Below, piece by piece: positions 13,624 through 21,444 of a stretch of DNA of 26,085 bases; the first letter of the stretch is position 1, and each line of letters starts with the position of its first letter. The stretch is taken from assembly GCA_964392965.1 (NCBI GenBank), contig CAYMSA010000020.1, positions 1 through 26,085 on the forward strand, in the 5' to 3' direction. Under the pieces are notes generated by a model. That model was not told the DNA's origin. It saw only the letters and a program-made list of their open reading frames with translations, and did no database searches. Position numbers and translations under genes: made by a program. This DNA comes from CAYMSA01 sp964392965 (GTDB lineage Bacteria > Actinomycetota > Coriobacteriia > Anaerosomatales > Anaerosomataceae).

Positions 13624-15951
13624 TTACGCCAGGGTAGCGAGCACCGCAGCACAGCGGGGGCACACGCCGGTCTCGTCGAGCTCGCGCCAGTTCCAGCANN
13701 NNNNNNNNNNNNNNNNNNNNNNNNNNNNNNNNNNNNNNNNNNNNNNNNNNNNNNNNNNNNNNNNNNNNNNNNNNNNNNNNNNNNNNNNNNNNNNNNNNGT
13801 GCGGTAGACGACGTGGTACCGCCACTCGTCGTACGCCTTCGTCACCCGTGCCACCAGGTCTCCGAACGACACGAGCGCGAAACGGTCGAGACCGGGCAGA
13901 TCCTCGTAAGGAACAGCGTCCGCCGGGTCGAAGTCGTCCACGTTGCCGAGCAGGAACCGGAACGTGTTGCGGATGCGCCGGTACGCCTCGCTCGTGCGTT
14001 CGAGAATCTCATCGGAGACGCCCACGTCCTGGGAGTAGTCGGATGCCGCCACCCACAGACGGATGACGTCCGCGCCGTACTTGGCGATGACATCGAGCGG
14101 CGAGATCACGTTGCCGAGCGACTTCGACATCTTACGACCCTCGCCGTCCACGATGAAGCCGTGGGTGAGCACGCCGCGGAACGGAGCCTCACCGTACACG
14201 CCCACGCTCGTGAGAAGCGAGGACTGGAACCAGCCACGATGCTGGTCAGAACCCTCAAGGTAAAGTTCAGCTGGACGCCGCAGCTCCGGGCGGGCTTCCA
14301 GAACGCTCGTGTGCGAGACGCCCGACTCGAACCACACGTCGACGATGTCGCTCTCCGGAAGCAGCTCACTGGAGCCGCATCGCGGGCACACTGTCCCTGC
14401 CGGGAGGTACTCGGCCGGCGTCTTCGTGAACCAGGCGTCCGCGCCCTCCCGGGCGAAGAGCTCCTCTACGGCAGTGAACGTGGCATCGTCGGCGACCGTC
14501 TCCCCGCAGGCCGCGCACTTGAAGACCGGGATCGGCACGCCCCACGCCCGCTGCCTGCTGATGCACCAGTCGGGCCGGTCGGCCACCATCGAGGTGATGC
14601 GGTTCACCGACCATCCCGGGACCCACTCGACCTTACCGATAGCCGCAAGAGCGGCATCGCGCAGACCCGTGCGGTCCATGGAGATGAACCACTGCTCGGT
14701 GGCGCGGAAGATGACGGGGCGCTTGCAGCGCCAGCAGTGCGGATAGCTGTGCGACATCTTCGTTGCGTGAACGAGCATGCCACGTTCTTCGAGCCAGGTG
14801 ATGATCGCGGGGTTCGCCTCATCGACATGCAGGCCAGCGAAGGGGCCGCCGCCCACGTCGAACCGGCCGTCGTCGTCCACGGGCATCGGCGAGGGCAGGC
14901 CGAATCGCTGCCCCACCAGATAGTCGTCCTCGCCATGCCCCGGCGCTGTGTGTACGGCACCCGTGCCGGTGGTGAGCTCCACGTGGTCGCCCGTGATGAT
15001 GACTCCCGTGCCACTCGTGTGGATCGGCAGCTGGTATGAGCGACCTTCGAGCTCCGAACCTTTGAGCTTCCCCGGGAGGACCTCATGCTTCTCCCAGCCG
15101 ACGACCGTCGCCACCTGCTCACGGAGCGCCTCCGCGAGCACCACGACCTCGTCGCCTACCCGCACGCCGACATAGTCGGCATCAGGAGCGAGTGTAACGG
15201 CCACGTTGGCCGGAAGCGTCCAGGGTGTCGTCGTCCAGATGAGTACCGAGACCGGAAGACCCGTGGACGACCATACCTCAGGAACATCTATCAACCTAAA
15301 CTTTACGTATATGCTGTTCGAGACCTCATCACCGTACTCGATTTCGGCTTCGGCCAGAGCGGTCTTGCATCGGGTGCACCAGTGGATCGGCTTCGAGCCC
15401 TTGTAGACCAGACCCCGGCGGTAGAGTTCGGCAAAGATGCGCACGTTCCCGGCCTCGTACTCGGGCTTCAACGTGAGGTACGGGTCGTCGAAGTCCCCGC
15501 GCACACCGAGTCGCTCGAACTCCGCCTTCTGGATGCCCACGTGCTCCAGCGCATAATCGCGGCAGAGCGCGCGCAGCGCGGCCTGCGACGTCTCGGCCAT
15601 CTTCACCGGGCCGAGGTTCTTCTCCACCTGATGCTCGATGGGCTGACCGTGGCAGTCCCAGCCGGGGACGTACGGCGCATAGTGTCCGCGCATCGACTTG
15701 TACTTGACGATGAGGTCCTTGAGCACCTTGTTGAACGCCGTTCCCATGTGGATGTGTCCGTTGGCGTACGGCGGCCCATCGTGGAGGATGAACGTCGGCC
15801 CGTCGGCGTTCTTGTCAAGAACCCGGCGATAGATGTCCATCTCCTCCCAGAACGCGAGCCACTCGGGCTCACGCGTGGCAAGACCCGCTCTCATCGGGAA
15901 CGTCGTCTGCGGAAGGTTCATCGTCTGCTTGAAGTCCTGCTTCTCGCCCAT
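13624..15951 (-). CDS. ileS: Isoleucyl-tRNA synthetase (interrupted by assembly gap)
   Basis: IleRS charges tRNA-Ile and edits misactivated valine. Visible features: the class I HIGH motif as GHIHMG (65-70), WDCHGQPIE, the CP1 editing domain with TGAVHTAPGHGEDD, an internal zinc site (CAACG and CPRCG), and KMSKS (607-611, encoded at 14119-14133). The C-terminal zinc motif survives only as CWNW and CPRC beyond the gap. Counting 100 N, the protein is about 775 residues, well below the roughly 930 usual for the family, so most of the anticodon-binding domain is missing in the gap. The start at 15951 follows a GAGGAGAGGA stretch; an upstream ATG at 16014 lies inside the T-box terminator and is rejected. 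Expression is controlled by the T-box upstream. Confidence 0.95.
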   Translation of the reverse strand: MGEKQDFKQTMNLPQTTFPMRAGLATREPEWLAFWEEMDIYRRVLDKNADGPTFILHDGPPYANGHIHMGTAFNKVLKDLIVKYKSMRGHYAPYVPGWDCHGQPIEHQVEKNLGPVKMAETSQAALRALCRDYALEHVGIQKAEFERLGVRGDFDDPYLTLKPEYEAGNVRIFAELYRRGLVYKGSKPIHWCTRCKTALAEAEIEYGDEVSNSIYVKFRLIDVPEVWSSTGLPVSVLIWTTTPWTLPANVAVTLAPDADYVGVRVGDEVVVLAEALREQVATVVGWEKHEVLPGKLKGSELEGRSYQLPIHTSGTGVIITGDHVELTTGTGAVHTAPGHGEDDYLVGQRFGLPSPMPVDDDGRFDVGGGPFAGLHVDEANPAIITWLEERGMLVHATKMSHSYPHCWRCKRPVIFRATEQWFISMDRTGLRDAALAAIGKVEWVPGWSVNRITSMVADRPDWCISRQRAWGVPIPVFKCAACGETVADDATFTAVEELFAREGADAWFTKTPAEYLPAGTVCPRCGSSELLPESDIVDVWFESGVSHTSVLEARPELRRPAELYLEGSDQHRGWFQSSLLTSVGVYGEAPFRGVLTHGFIVDGEGRKMSKSLGNVISPLDVIAKYGADVIRLWVAASDYSQDVGVSDEILERTSEAYRRIRNTFRFLLGNVDDFDPADAVPYEDLPGLDRFALVSFGDLVARVTKAYDEWRYHVVYRXXXXXXXXXXXXXXXXXXXXXXXXXXXXXXXXXXCWNWRELDETGVCPRCAAVLATLA
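13699..13798. other. Assembly gap 2 (100 N)
   Basis: Exactly 100 N interrupt ileS. Comparing the visible length with the family's usual length suggests that several hundred bases are missing here, not 100. The reading frame stays open on both sides. Confidence 0.97.
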
Positions 15952-15989
15952 CGCCTGAGGGTCCTCTCCTCGCGCCGAACCGGTGTCAG

Positions 15990-16278
15990 AACATAACAAA
16001 GCGCGCCCGTCCATCTCTGGGACGAAGCGCGCCTTCAGCGGCTACTCCGCGGTACCACCCAGCTTGCGCCGCTGGCTCACGCCTGCGACACCACTCGGTC
16101 GCCCGGTAACGGGGGCATCCGTCGACGCCTACTGGGCTTCTTCGCCGTTCGGGCCGAGGCTCGGGGGTGATCTTCGAGCGCTGGTCGTGTCCCTGCGGGT
16201 TTCCACTGTCCCCGCTCACTGGTCTGGACGACCGGGCACCTACTCGTCCCCGTCAACGCCGATGCGCACACAGCGCAC
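15990..16278 (-). promoter_or_regulatory. T-box riboswitch (tRNA-Ile) controlling ileS
   Basis: The leader holds a canonical T-box, TGGTACCGCGG (16047-16057), inside an antiterminator closed by AGCGGC/GCCGCT (16037-16042 with 16068-16073). Its UGGU can pair with the ACCA end of uncharged tRNA-Ile. In Stem I, AGTA on the 5' side and GAAG on the 3' side fit the loop E of the specifier bulge, followed by an ATC isoleucine codon at 16169-16171 and then A. A terminator hairpin (GCGCGC and CGTCC pairs, 16001-16032) is followed by TTTGTTATGTT. Uncharged tRNA-Ile should therefore allow read-through into ileS. The presence of a U-rich tract argues for transcriptional rather than translational control. 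Confidence 0.93.
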
Positions 16279-16284
16279 CCTCGG

Positions 16285-16313
16285 ATTATCCCCCCGCAGT
16301 GCTGACCGGTCAA
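16285..16313 (-). promoter_or_regulatory. Sigma70-type promoter of the ileS T-box leader
   Basis: On the minus strand TTGACC (16308-16313) and GATAAT (16285-16290) are separated by 17 bp; each matches consensus at five of six bases. The predicted start is near 16278, at the beginning of the T-box leader. The -35 overlaps the last codons of the DUF167 gene. Confidence 0.75.
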
Positions 16314-16582
16314 TCAGGCAGGCCGAATGCACGTTCCACCTGTGAGGCATCGATACCCTCGATCTCAAGCTGCTTGTGACGCGACGTCTCACCGCGAACG
16401 ACGTGGACACGGCTCTTGGGAACCTTGAGCGCACGGGCTATGACGACGCACACCGCTGCGTTCGCCTTCCCTGACTCGGGAGGAGCGGTCACTCGCACCT
16501 GCAGCTCACCCTCGCGCCAGCCGACGACCTCGTTCACACCCGCCCGGGGCGTGGCATGTACGGCCAGCCGGACCTCCCCCAT
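16310..16582 (-). CDS. DUF167 (YggU) family protein
   Basis: The 90-aa product has the complete DUF167 signature: VHATPRAG near the N-terminus, then VRVTAPPESGKANAAV and the RGETSRHK motif near residues 63-70. The family is a small single-domain fold with no established biochemical function. It starts 2 nt after the divIVA stop codon with no strong ribosome site, so it is probably translated by coupling. It closes the phoU-to-divIVA gene string, and its 3' end contains the ileS promoter. Occurrence near yggT/yggS genes is common in other bacteria. Confidence 0.93.
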   Translation of the reverse strand: MGEVRLAVHATPRAGVNEVVGWREGELQVRVTAPPESGKANAAVCVVIARALKVPKSRVHVVRGETSRHKQLEIEGIDASQVERAFGLPD

Positions 16583-16584
16583 CG

Positions 16585-17391
16585 TCAGTCGATCGACTCG
16601 ATGTCCAGGTCGCTCTCACGCTCGCCATAGCCGAACTCGGCAACATTGAATTCGACTGTCGCATCCGGGTCGAGGTCGGCATCGCCGAGGTCGCCGAGGT
16701 GCAGCCCGGCGATGTACGCGCTCCCGGGGGCGACTGCGGCAGCAACGCGCTCGCCTGCGCGCTCGAAACGCTTCTCATCGGCAGCAGGGATCTCGTCGGC
16801 ATCCTCGTCCATCGGCTCCCATGCGGGAATATCGCGGTTCTCCGCCACGGGGAGCACCAAGTCCTCGGGTTCGAGCTCCCGGCTCACCGTCGCATCGGCG
16901 AGCACCTCATCGCCTACGTGCTCGACGATGAGCGTGACGTCCTCGGAGAGCTCGACTTCGGTGACCGTCTCCATGCTCCGCTCGAGCAGCTGCTTGAAAC
17001 GGGCGCGGAAGTCGACCTCGGCCTCCTTGATACGCGCGAGATCGGCGGTCGCCTTCTGCTTGTCGGTGAGCGCCGTGTGGATGATCTCCTTGGCCTTGAC
17101 CTCGGCGTCCTTGAGGACCGCGTCGGCCTCGTCCTGTGCGACGCGCAGCATGTCGTCGGCGGACTTCTGGGCACTCAGCAGCGCCTTATGGAGCGTGCGC
17201 TCCATGCCCTGGTACTCCTTGAGCTTCTCCTCGAGAGCCTCGATCTTCTCGGCCTGGTCGATGTTCTCCTTGAACAGCCGCTCGAGCTCGTCGGCGACCT
17301 GATCGAGGAAACCGTCCACCTCGCGCTCGTCGAAGCCGCGCAGGGAGCGGGTGAACTGCTTCTGATGGATATCCAGCGGCATGATCCTCAT
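16585..17391 (-). CDS. divIVA: DivIVA-domain cell division/polarity protein
   Basis: The 268-aa product starts with the DivIVA membrane-binding segment (MPLDIHQKQFTRSLRGFDEREVDGFLDQV, residues 4-32 of the form used here), which senses curved membrane at poles and septa. A long coiled coil follows (about 35-150, e.g. KIEALEEKLKEYQG), then an acidic C-terminal region of about 110 residues that lacks coiled-coil character. DivIVA proteins recruit division or pole-growth factors. The ATG at 17391 has GGGAGG seven bases upstream; ATG 17382 is also possible. It lies 40 nt after yggT and 2 nt before the DUF167 gene. The placement next to sepF and yggT is the classic Gram-positive order. Confidence 0.94.
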   Translation of the reverse strand: MRIMPLDIHQKQFTRSLRGFDEREVDGFLDQVADELERLFKENIDQAEKIEALEEKLKEYQGMERTLHKALLSAQKSADDMLRVAQDEADAVLKDAEVKAKEIIHTALTDKQKATADLARIKEAEVDFRARFKQLLERSMETVTEVELSEDVTLIVEHVGDEVLADATVSRELEPEDLVLPVAENRDIPAWEPMDEDADEIPAADEKRFERAGERVAAAVAPGSAYIAGLHLGDLGDADLDPDATVEFNVAEFGYGERESDLDIESID

Positions 17392-17431
17392 CGATGATCC
17401 TCCCTCGGCATACGACGGCACACCCAGAATA

Positions 17432-17710
17432 CTAGCGCAACAGGATGGCTGACAGGACCCACTGCACCGCATAGAGCGCGAAGATCGCCACAATCGGGGA
17501 GATGTCGATCATGCCGATCGGCGGAATGTAGCGCCTGAAGATGCCGAGCCACGGCTCGACGATCGTCCCGAGCGTGCGGTAGATGTCGCCGATGATGCCG
17601 CCACCGGGGCGGATCCAGGACATGATGACGTAGATGATGATGAGCATCTGGTAGAAGTCGATGAGGCCTATGAGCAAATCAAGCGGATTGTCGAAAGTGG
17701 GCATCTCCAT
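17432..17710 (-). CDS. YggT-family membrane protein
   Basis: The 92-aa product has two hydrophobic helices (about residues 11-31 and 72-90) joined by a loop with the YggT signature (SWIRPGGG, VEPWLGIFRRYIPP, IDISPIVA). The family (YlmG in Bacillus, also in chloroplasts) is linked to division or membrane organisation but has no defined activity. The ATG at 17710 directly abuts the proC stop (TAGATG), and AAGGAG lies about nine bases upstream inside proC. It is part of the sepF-divIVA gene string. Confidence 0.93.
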   Translation of the reverse strand: MEMPTFDNPLDLLIGLIDFYQMLIIIYVIMSWIRPGGGIIGDIYRTLGTIVEPWLGIFRRYIPPIGMIDISPIVAIFALYAVQWVLSAILLR

Positions 17711-18517
17711 CTAGCCCAGCTCCTTCGCCCGACGTACGGCAGCGCCGACCGCCGAGGATATCGTCCCGCGGACGGCACCTGCTTCGAGCACCTCGACGGC
17801 GGCGATTGTCGTGCCGCCCGGGCTCGAGACGCCGTCGACGAGTTCCTCGGGGTGCATGCCCGTGCTTTCGATGAGGAGCGCCGTCCCCTTGAACGTCTGC
17901 ACCGCGAGTCGCTGCGCCACCTCGCGCGAAAGGCCCTGGCGAACACCCGCGCGGGCGAGCGCGTCGATGAAGAGCGCGACGTAGGCCGGGCCCGACCCCG
18001 AGATCGCCGCAGCGGCATCCTGTGCACGCTCATCGATCACGAGCGCGTCACCCACTGCCTCGAAGAGGCTGCGCACGCGATCGACATCGGCCGTGGTCGC
18101 ACTGGAGCCGCCGCTGATGACCGCCATCCCCGCGCCGACCATGGTGGGCGTGTTGGGCATGACACGGACGACCGGCGTGCCTGCGGGGAGGAGCGACTCG
18201 AGCCGGGCAGTCGAAACACCGACGGCGATCGACACCACAAGCGCGCCGGGCGCAAGTTCGTCGGCGAGATGTGCCACGACGGCGTCGATGACCTGCGGCT
18301 TCACCGCGAGAAGCACCGTGGGTGCCGAGCCGACGACCTCGGCGGCATCAGCCACGACGGCGATGCCGTGCGCGGCGAAGACCTCACGACGCGCAGCATC
18401 GGGCTCGGCCACGACGATATCGGCCGCCTCAAGCTTGGCCGAAGCGAGCAGGCCAGCGACGATGGCCTCCCCCATCCGGCCGCCGCCGACGACCGCGAGT
18501 GCAGGTGCGGCGCCCAT
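17711..18517 (-). CDS. proC: Pyrroline-5-carboxylate reductase
   Basis: ProC catalyses the last step of proline synthesis, reducing pyrroline-5-carboxylate with NAD(P)H. The 268-aa product has an N-terminal Rossmann motif (VVGGGRMGEAI), the middle motif VMPNTPTMVGAGM, and the family signature near the C-terminus (GVSSPGGTTIAAVEVLE). The length is normal. The ATG overlaps the sepF stop by one base (TGATG), and yggT begins at the next base after its stop. Insertion of proC between sepF and yggT is also known in other Gram-positive genomes. Confidence 0.96.
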   Translation of the reverse strand: MGAAPALAVVGGGRMGEAIVAGLLASAKLEAADIVVAEPDAARREVFAAHGIAVVADAAEVVGSAPTVLLAVKPQVIDAVVAHLADELAPGALVVSIAVGVSTARLESLLPAGTPVVRVMPNTPTMVGAGMAVISGGSSATTADVDRVRSLFEAVGDALVIDERAQDAAAAISGSGPAYVALFIDALARAGVRQGLSREVAQRLAVQTFKGTALLIESTGMHPEELVDGVSSPGGTTIAAVEVLEAGAVRGTISSAVGAAVRRAKELG

Positions 18518-19080
18518 CAGCGATCGAGGCCGAACAGGCCCTTGTCGCGCAGGGCTGCGCGCTGGGCGTCGGTCACGTTCACGTTGGCGGGTGTGAGCAT
18601 GAAGACCTTGTCGGAGACCTTCTGCAGGCCCCCGTTGAGTCCGTACGTGAGGCCCGAGGCGAAGTCGATCAGTCGCTTGGCGAGATCGGCGTCCGTCGCC
18701 GTCAGGTTCATGATGACCGGCATGCCCGACTTGAACTTGTCGGCCATCGTCTGCGCCTCCGAGTAGACCCGGGGTTCGACGATCTGGATCTTCACCTGCG
18801 GCACGGCGCGTACGGGACCACCCTCGGCGGATTGGAACCCGACCGGTCCGGACCCGCTCCCACCCGGTGACGAGAACCTCCCGGCGTCCCGTGCCCGATC
18901 GACATCGGGCTCCCGGTTCACGCGCCGGATGTTCGTCGGCTCGTCCGCGTAGGGCATGCGGAGCGATGAGCGCGACTCGGGCGCCGCTTCAGGGGCGTCC
19001 TCGTACTCCTCGTAGTCGTCGTACTCATCGTAGTCGTCATCGAGACCGATCCGCGCCTTGAGGTTACGCCAGATGCCCAC
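18517..19080 (-). CDS. sepF: SepF, FtsZ-associated septum protein
   Basis: SepF anchors and bundles FtsZ at the membrane. The 187-aa product begins with a short amphipathic membrane-binding helix (VGIWRNLKARIGL), followed by an acidic Tyr/Asp/Glu-rich linker (about 15-90) and the conserved C-terminal SepF domain (about 95-175) with MPVIMNLTATDADLAKRLID and FASGLTYGLNGGLQKV. The GTG start at 19080 has AGGAG six bases upstream. It lies 27 nt after yggS and overlaps proC by one base. FtsZ, its partner, is encoded about 6 kb upstream, separated by the pst genes. Lack of an FtsA gene in view fits the SepF-based anchoring of actinobacteria, though the window is limited. Confidence 0.95.
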   Translation of the reverse strand: MGIWRNLKARIGLDDDYDEYDDYEEYEDAPEAAPESRSSLRMPYADEPTNIRRVNREPDVDRARDAGRFSSPGGSGSGPVGFQSAEGGPVRAVPQVKIQIVEPRVYSEAQTMADKFKSGMPVIMNLTATDADLAKRLIDFASGLTYGLNGGLQKVSDKVFMLTPANVNVTDAQRAALRDKGLFGLDR

Positions 19081-19107
19081 GGTGTACTCCTGCCTTCAGT
19101 AGGACTG

Positions 19108-19785
19108 TCATGAGCCGAAGATGGCCCGCCCGACGCGCACGATGGTCGCGCCTTCCTCGACGGCCACGTCGAAATCGTTCGTCATGCCCATGGAGAGCTC
19201 AACGAACTCCCCTTCATTGAAGCGTAACACGCGCAGGGATTCAAACAGCTCGCGCAGCTCCCGAAAGACCGGACGGGCCGACTCGGCGGGTCCGTACGGA
19301 GCCATCGTCATGAGGCCATGCACACTGACGCCGCCGAGCGTGCTCGCATACGCGAGCACCTCTTCGACCTCGCACGGATCGAAGCCGTGCTTGGCCGCCT
19401 CGTGGGCGACATTCACCTGCAGCAACACCGGCTGCACGACACCCTGCTCCGTCGCGAGGCGGTCGATGCGGTCGAGGAGGTGCACGGAGTCCACCGAGTG
19501 GATGAGATATGCCTTGCCGACGACATGTTGCGCCTTGTTCGTCTGGAGCGTGCCGATGAAGTGCCAGCGAGCCTCAGGGAAAAGACCGTGCTTGCCGAGG
19601 AACTCCTGCACCCGGTTCTCGCCGAAGTCCGTCACGCCGCAGGCGATCGCCTCGCGTACCTCGGCAGGCCCGACCGTCTTGGCTACCGCCACGATGCGGA
19701 CGTCGGCGAAATCCCTGCCCGCCGCGTCGGCCGCGTCGTGCACCCTGCGGCGGACCACTTCGTATCGCTCAGCGATGGCACTCAT
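19108..19785 (-). CDS. YggS/PLPBP-family pyridoxal-phosphate homeostasis protein
   Basis: The 225-aa product is a single-domain PLP-binding TIM barrel. The PLP lysine is K36 in IVAVAKTV; other family motifs are FGENRVQEF, WHFIGTLQTNK, and HGLMTMAP, and near the C-terminus ELSMGMTNDFDVAVEEGATIVRVG. Family members buffer PLP and influence amino-acid metabolism; no catalytic reaction is established. The gene (YlmE in Bacillus) is typically just upstream of sepF, as here. Its ATG overlaps the phoU stop by four bases (ATGA), so it is translationally coupled to phoU, an unusual pairing. Confidence 0.95.
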   Translation of the reverse strand: MSAIAERYEVVRRRVHDAADAAGRDFADVRIVAVAKTVGPAEVREAIACGVTDFGENRVQEFLGKHGLFPEARWHFIGTLQTNKAQHVVGKAYLIHSVDSVHLLDRIDRLATEQGVVQPVLLQVNVAHEAAKHGFDPCEVEEVLAYASTLGGVSVHGLMTMAPYGPAESARPVFRELRELFESLRVLRFNEGEFVELSMGMTNDFDVAVEEGATIVRVGRAIFGS

Positions 19786-20474
19786 CCGGTCGGCTGCTCC
19801 TCCGCCCTTCGTTCGGCCGGAACCTCTTCAGCGTGCGGCTCGAACGCGCCCGTCACCATGTAGGTGACGCGCTCGCCGATGTCCACCGCGTGGTCAGAGA
19901 TGCGCTCGAGGTACCGCGAGGCCAAGATCATCTGGCTCGCCCACTCGATATCGCCCTCGTTGTCCAAACGCGAGAGCTCGCGGAAGAACTGCTTGAAGAG
20001 ATGGTCGATGGGCTCGTCCATGGCGGAGAGCTTGTGCGCGAGGTCGAGATCGTTCATCTCGAGCGACTCGAGCATCGCCTCGAGCACGCGGTGCACCAGA
20101 TTGCCCTGTGCGCGCACGAGATCGTAGAGCGTCGACGGCCCCTGCTTCTCGGCGGTGCGCAGCGCGGCTTTCGCGATGTTGACGCCCAGGTCTCCCATGC
20201 GCTCCATGTGCAGCGCGATGTGCGCGAGCGAGTAGAGAAGGCGCAGGTCACGGGCCACAGGGAACTGCGTCGCTATCGTCTCGACAGTCCGCTCCTCCAG
20301 CGCGAGACAGCGACTGTCGACCGCATCGTCCGTCGCGACCACACGCTCGGCGAGCTCGACGTCGCCCTCGACCAGCGCGGTCGTCGCGTCTCGCGTCATC
20401 TCGATGACTATTCTGCCGAGGTCGACGACGTCGGCCTTGATGTCCTTGAGCTCCTGACGATAGACCTCACGCAT
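19782..20474 (-). CDS. phoU: PhoU phosphate-uptake regulator
   Basis: PhoU damps phosphate uptake and signalling, acting with the Pst transporter and a PhoR-type kinase. The 230-aa product is all-helical with two copies of the PhoU three-helix bundle; each repeat has a metal-binding motif (ERMGDLGVNIAKA near 117 and ERISDHAVDIGERV near 194). The first line of the fold is visible in residues 1-30. The ATG at 20474 has GGAGAGG five bases upstream. Unlike the tightly overlapping pst genes, it is separated from pstB by about 145 bp containing a hairpin and a perfect TATAAT. It overlaps yggS by 4 nt. Confidence 0.96.
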   Translation of the reverse strand: MREVYRQELKDIKADVVDLGRIVIEMTRDATTALVEGDVELAERVVATDDAVDSRCLALEERTVETIATQFPVARDLRLLYSLAHIALHMERMGDLGVNIAKAALRTAEKQGPSTLYDLVRAQGNLVHRVLEAMLESLEMNDLDLAHKLSAMDEPIDHLFKQFFRELSRLDNEGDIEWASQMILASRYLERISDHAVDIGERVTYMVTGAFEPHAEEVPAERRAEEQPTG

Positions 20475-20523
20475 GGTGACCTCTCCGTCCGAATCGGGTT
20501 ATCGCGAACCGTCCTGACGGCTC

Positions 20524-20565
20524 ATTATAGCCGCTCGTCCGGCGCCATCTGTGACAAACGTGTTG
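20524..20565 (-). promoter_or_regulatory. Putative phoU promoter with possible upstream activator site
   Basis: A perfect TATAAT (20524-20529, minus strand) lies about 50 nt before phoU; no -35 consensus is present at 17 bp. Just upstream is CAACACGTTTGTCAC (20551-20565), which resembles at 13 of 15 bases a sequence in pgeF upstream of pstS (24222-24236). A regulator site replacing the -35 would fit an activated Pho-type promoter, but this is a guess. Confidence 0.45.
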
Positions 20566-20579
20566 CACCTCGGCGACAC

Positions 20580-20618
20580 CGGGGAGTGAATCGCAGGTCA
20601 CCTGCGGTCGACTCCCCG
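20580..20618 (-). terminator. Compound hairpin after pstB
   Basis: An outer 8-bp stem (CGGGGAGT with ACTCCCCG) contains an inner 6-bp stem (CGCAGG/CCTGCG). It starts one base after the pstB stop codon. No U-tract follows. It may end or attenuate the pst transcript or protect its 3' end. Confidence 0.55.
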
Positions 20619-20619
20619 C

Positions 20620-21444
20620 TTAACCGAAGCGACCGGTGATGTAGTCCTCGGTACGACGGTCGCGCGGACTCGTGAAGATATCGGCGGTGCGACCGAACTC
20701 GATCAGTTCGGCCGGCTTGCCCTGCCGCTCCTGGAGGAAGAAAGCGGTCTCGTCGCTCACGCGGGCGGCCTGCTGCATGTTGTGGGTGACGATGATGATG
20801 GTCACCGAGCTCTTGAGTTCGTCCATGAGGTCCTCGACCTTCTGGACGCTGGTGGGGTCGATGGCCGAGCACGGCTCGTCCATCAACAGCACGTCGGGCT
20901 GCACCGCGAGCACGCGGGCGATACAGAGGCGCTGCTGTTGGCCGCCGGAGAGCGTAAGACCGCCCCGGCCCATGATGTCCTTCACCTCTTTCCAGAGGTT
21001 CGCACGAACGAGTGCCTGCTCGACGATATCGTCGAGCTCCGACTTCTTCTTGATGCCGTGCAGACGCGGGCCGAACGCAACGTTGTCGTAGATCGACATG
21101 GGGAACGGGTTCGGCTGCTGGAAGATCATCCCCACGCGACGACGAAGATCGACCGGGTCCACGCCGGATCCGTAGATGTCCGCACCATCGAGCGTGATCG
21201 TGCCCTCTACGCGTGCGCCAGGGATGAGGTCGTTCATACGGTTGAGGCAGCGCAAGAACGTCGACTTGCCACATCCCGAGGGACCGATGAACGCGGTCAC
21301 GCCGTTGTCGCGAATGTCGATCGAGATGCCGGTGAGCGCATGGAAGTCACCGTAGTAGAAGTTCAGGTCGCGCACGGTGAACTTGGCAGCCGCGGGAGCC
21401 GTGTTCACGGAGGCGGCTCCGAGGGGAGTCGATTCGGCCGTCAT
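20620..21444 (-). CDS. pstB: Phosphate ABC transporter ATP-binding protein
   Basis: PstB powers high-affinity phosphate import by PstSCA. The 274-aa product has Walker A GPSGCGKST (54-62), a Q-loop in FQQPNPFPMS, the ABC signature LSGGQQQRL, Walker B VLLMDEPCSAIDP and the switch His in VTHNMQQA. The PstB-specific context around the Q-loop (QQPNPFPMSIYDN) separates it from other ABC ATPases. The ATG at 21444 overlaps the pstA stop by four bases (ATGA); an upstream ATG at 21477 would lie inside pstA. The N-terminal 20 residues are an Ala/Thr-rich extension. Confidence 0.97.
   Translation of the reverse strand: MTAESTPLGAASVNTAPAAAKFTVRDLNFYYGDFHALTGISIDIRDNGVTAFIGPSGCGKSTFLRCLNRMNDLIPGARVEGTITLDGADIYGSGVDPVDLRRRVGMIFQQPNPFPMSIYDNVAFGPRLHGIKKKSELDDIVEQALVRANLWKEVKDIMGRGGLTLSGGQQQRLCIARVLAVQPDVLLMDEPCSAIDPTSVQKVEDLMDELKSSVTIIIVTHNMQQAARVSDETAFFLQERQGKPAELIEFGRTADIFTSPRDRRTEDYITGRFG

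Noticed and set aside
15951..16014. Upstream ATG (16014) as the ileS start
   Set aside because: It lies within the T-box terminator hairpin; the start at 15951 follows a purine-rich ribosome site.
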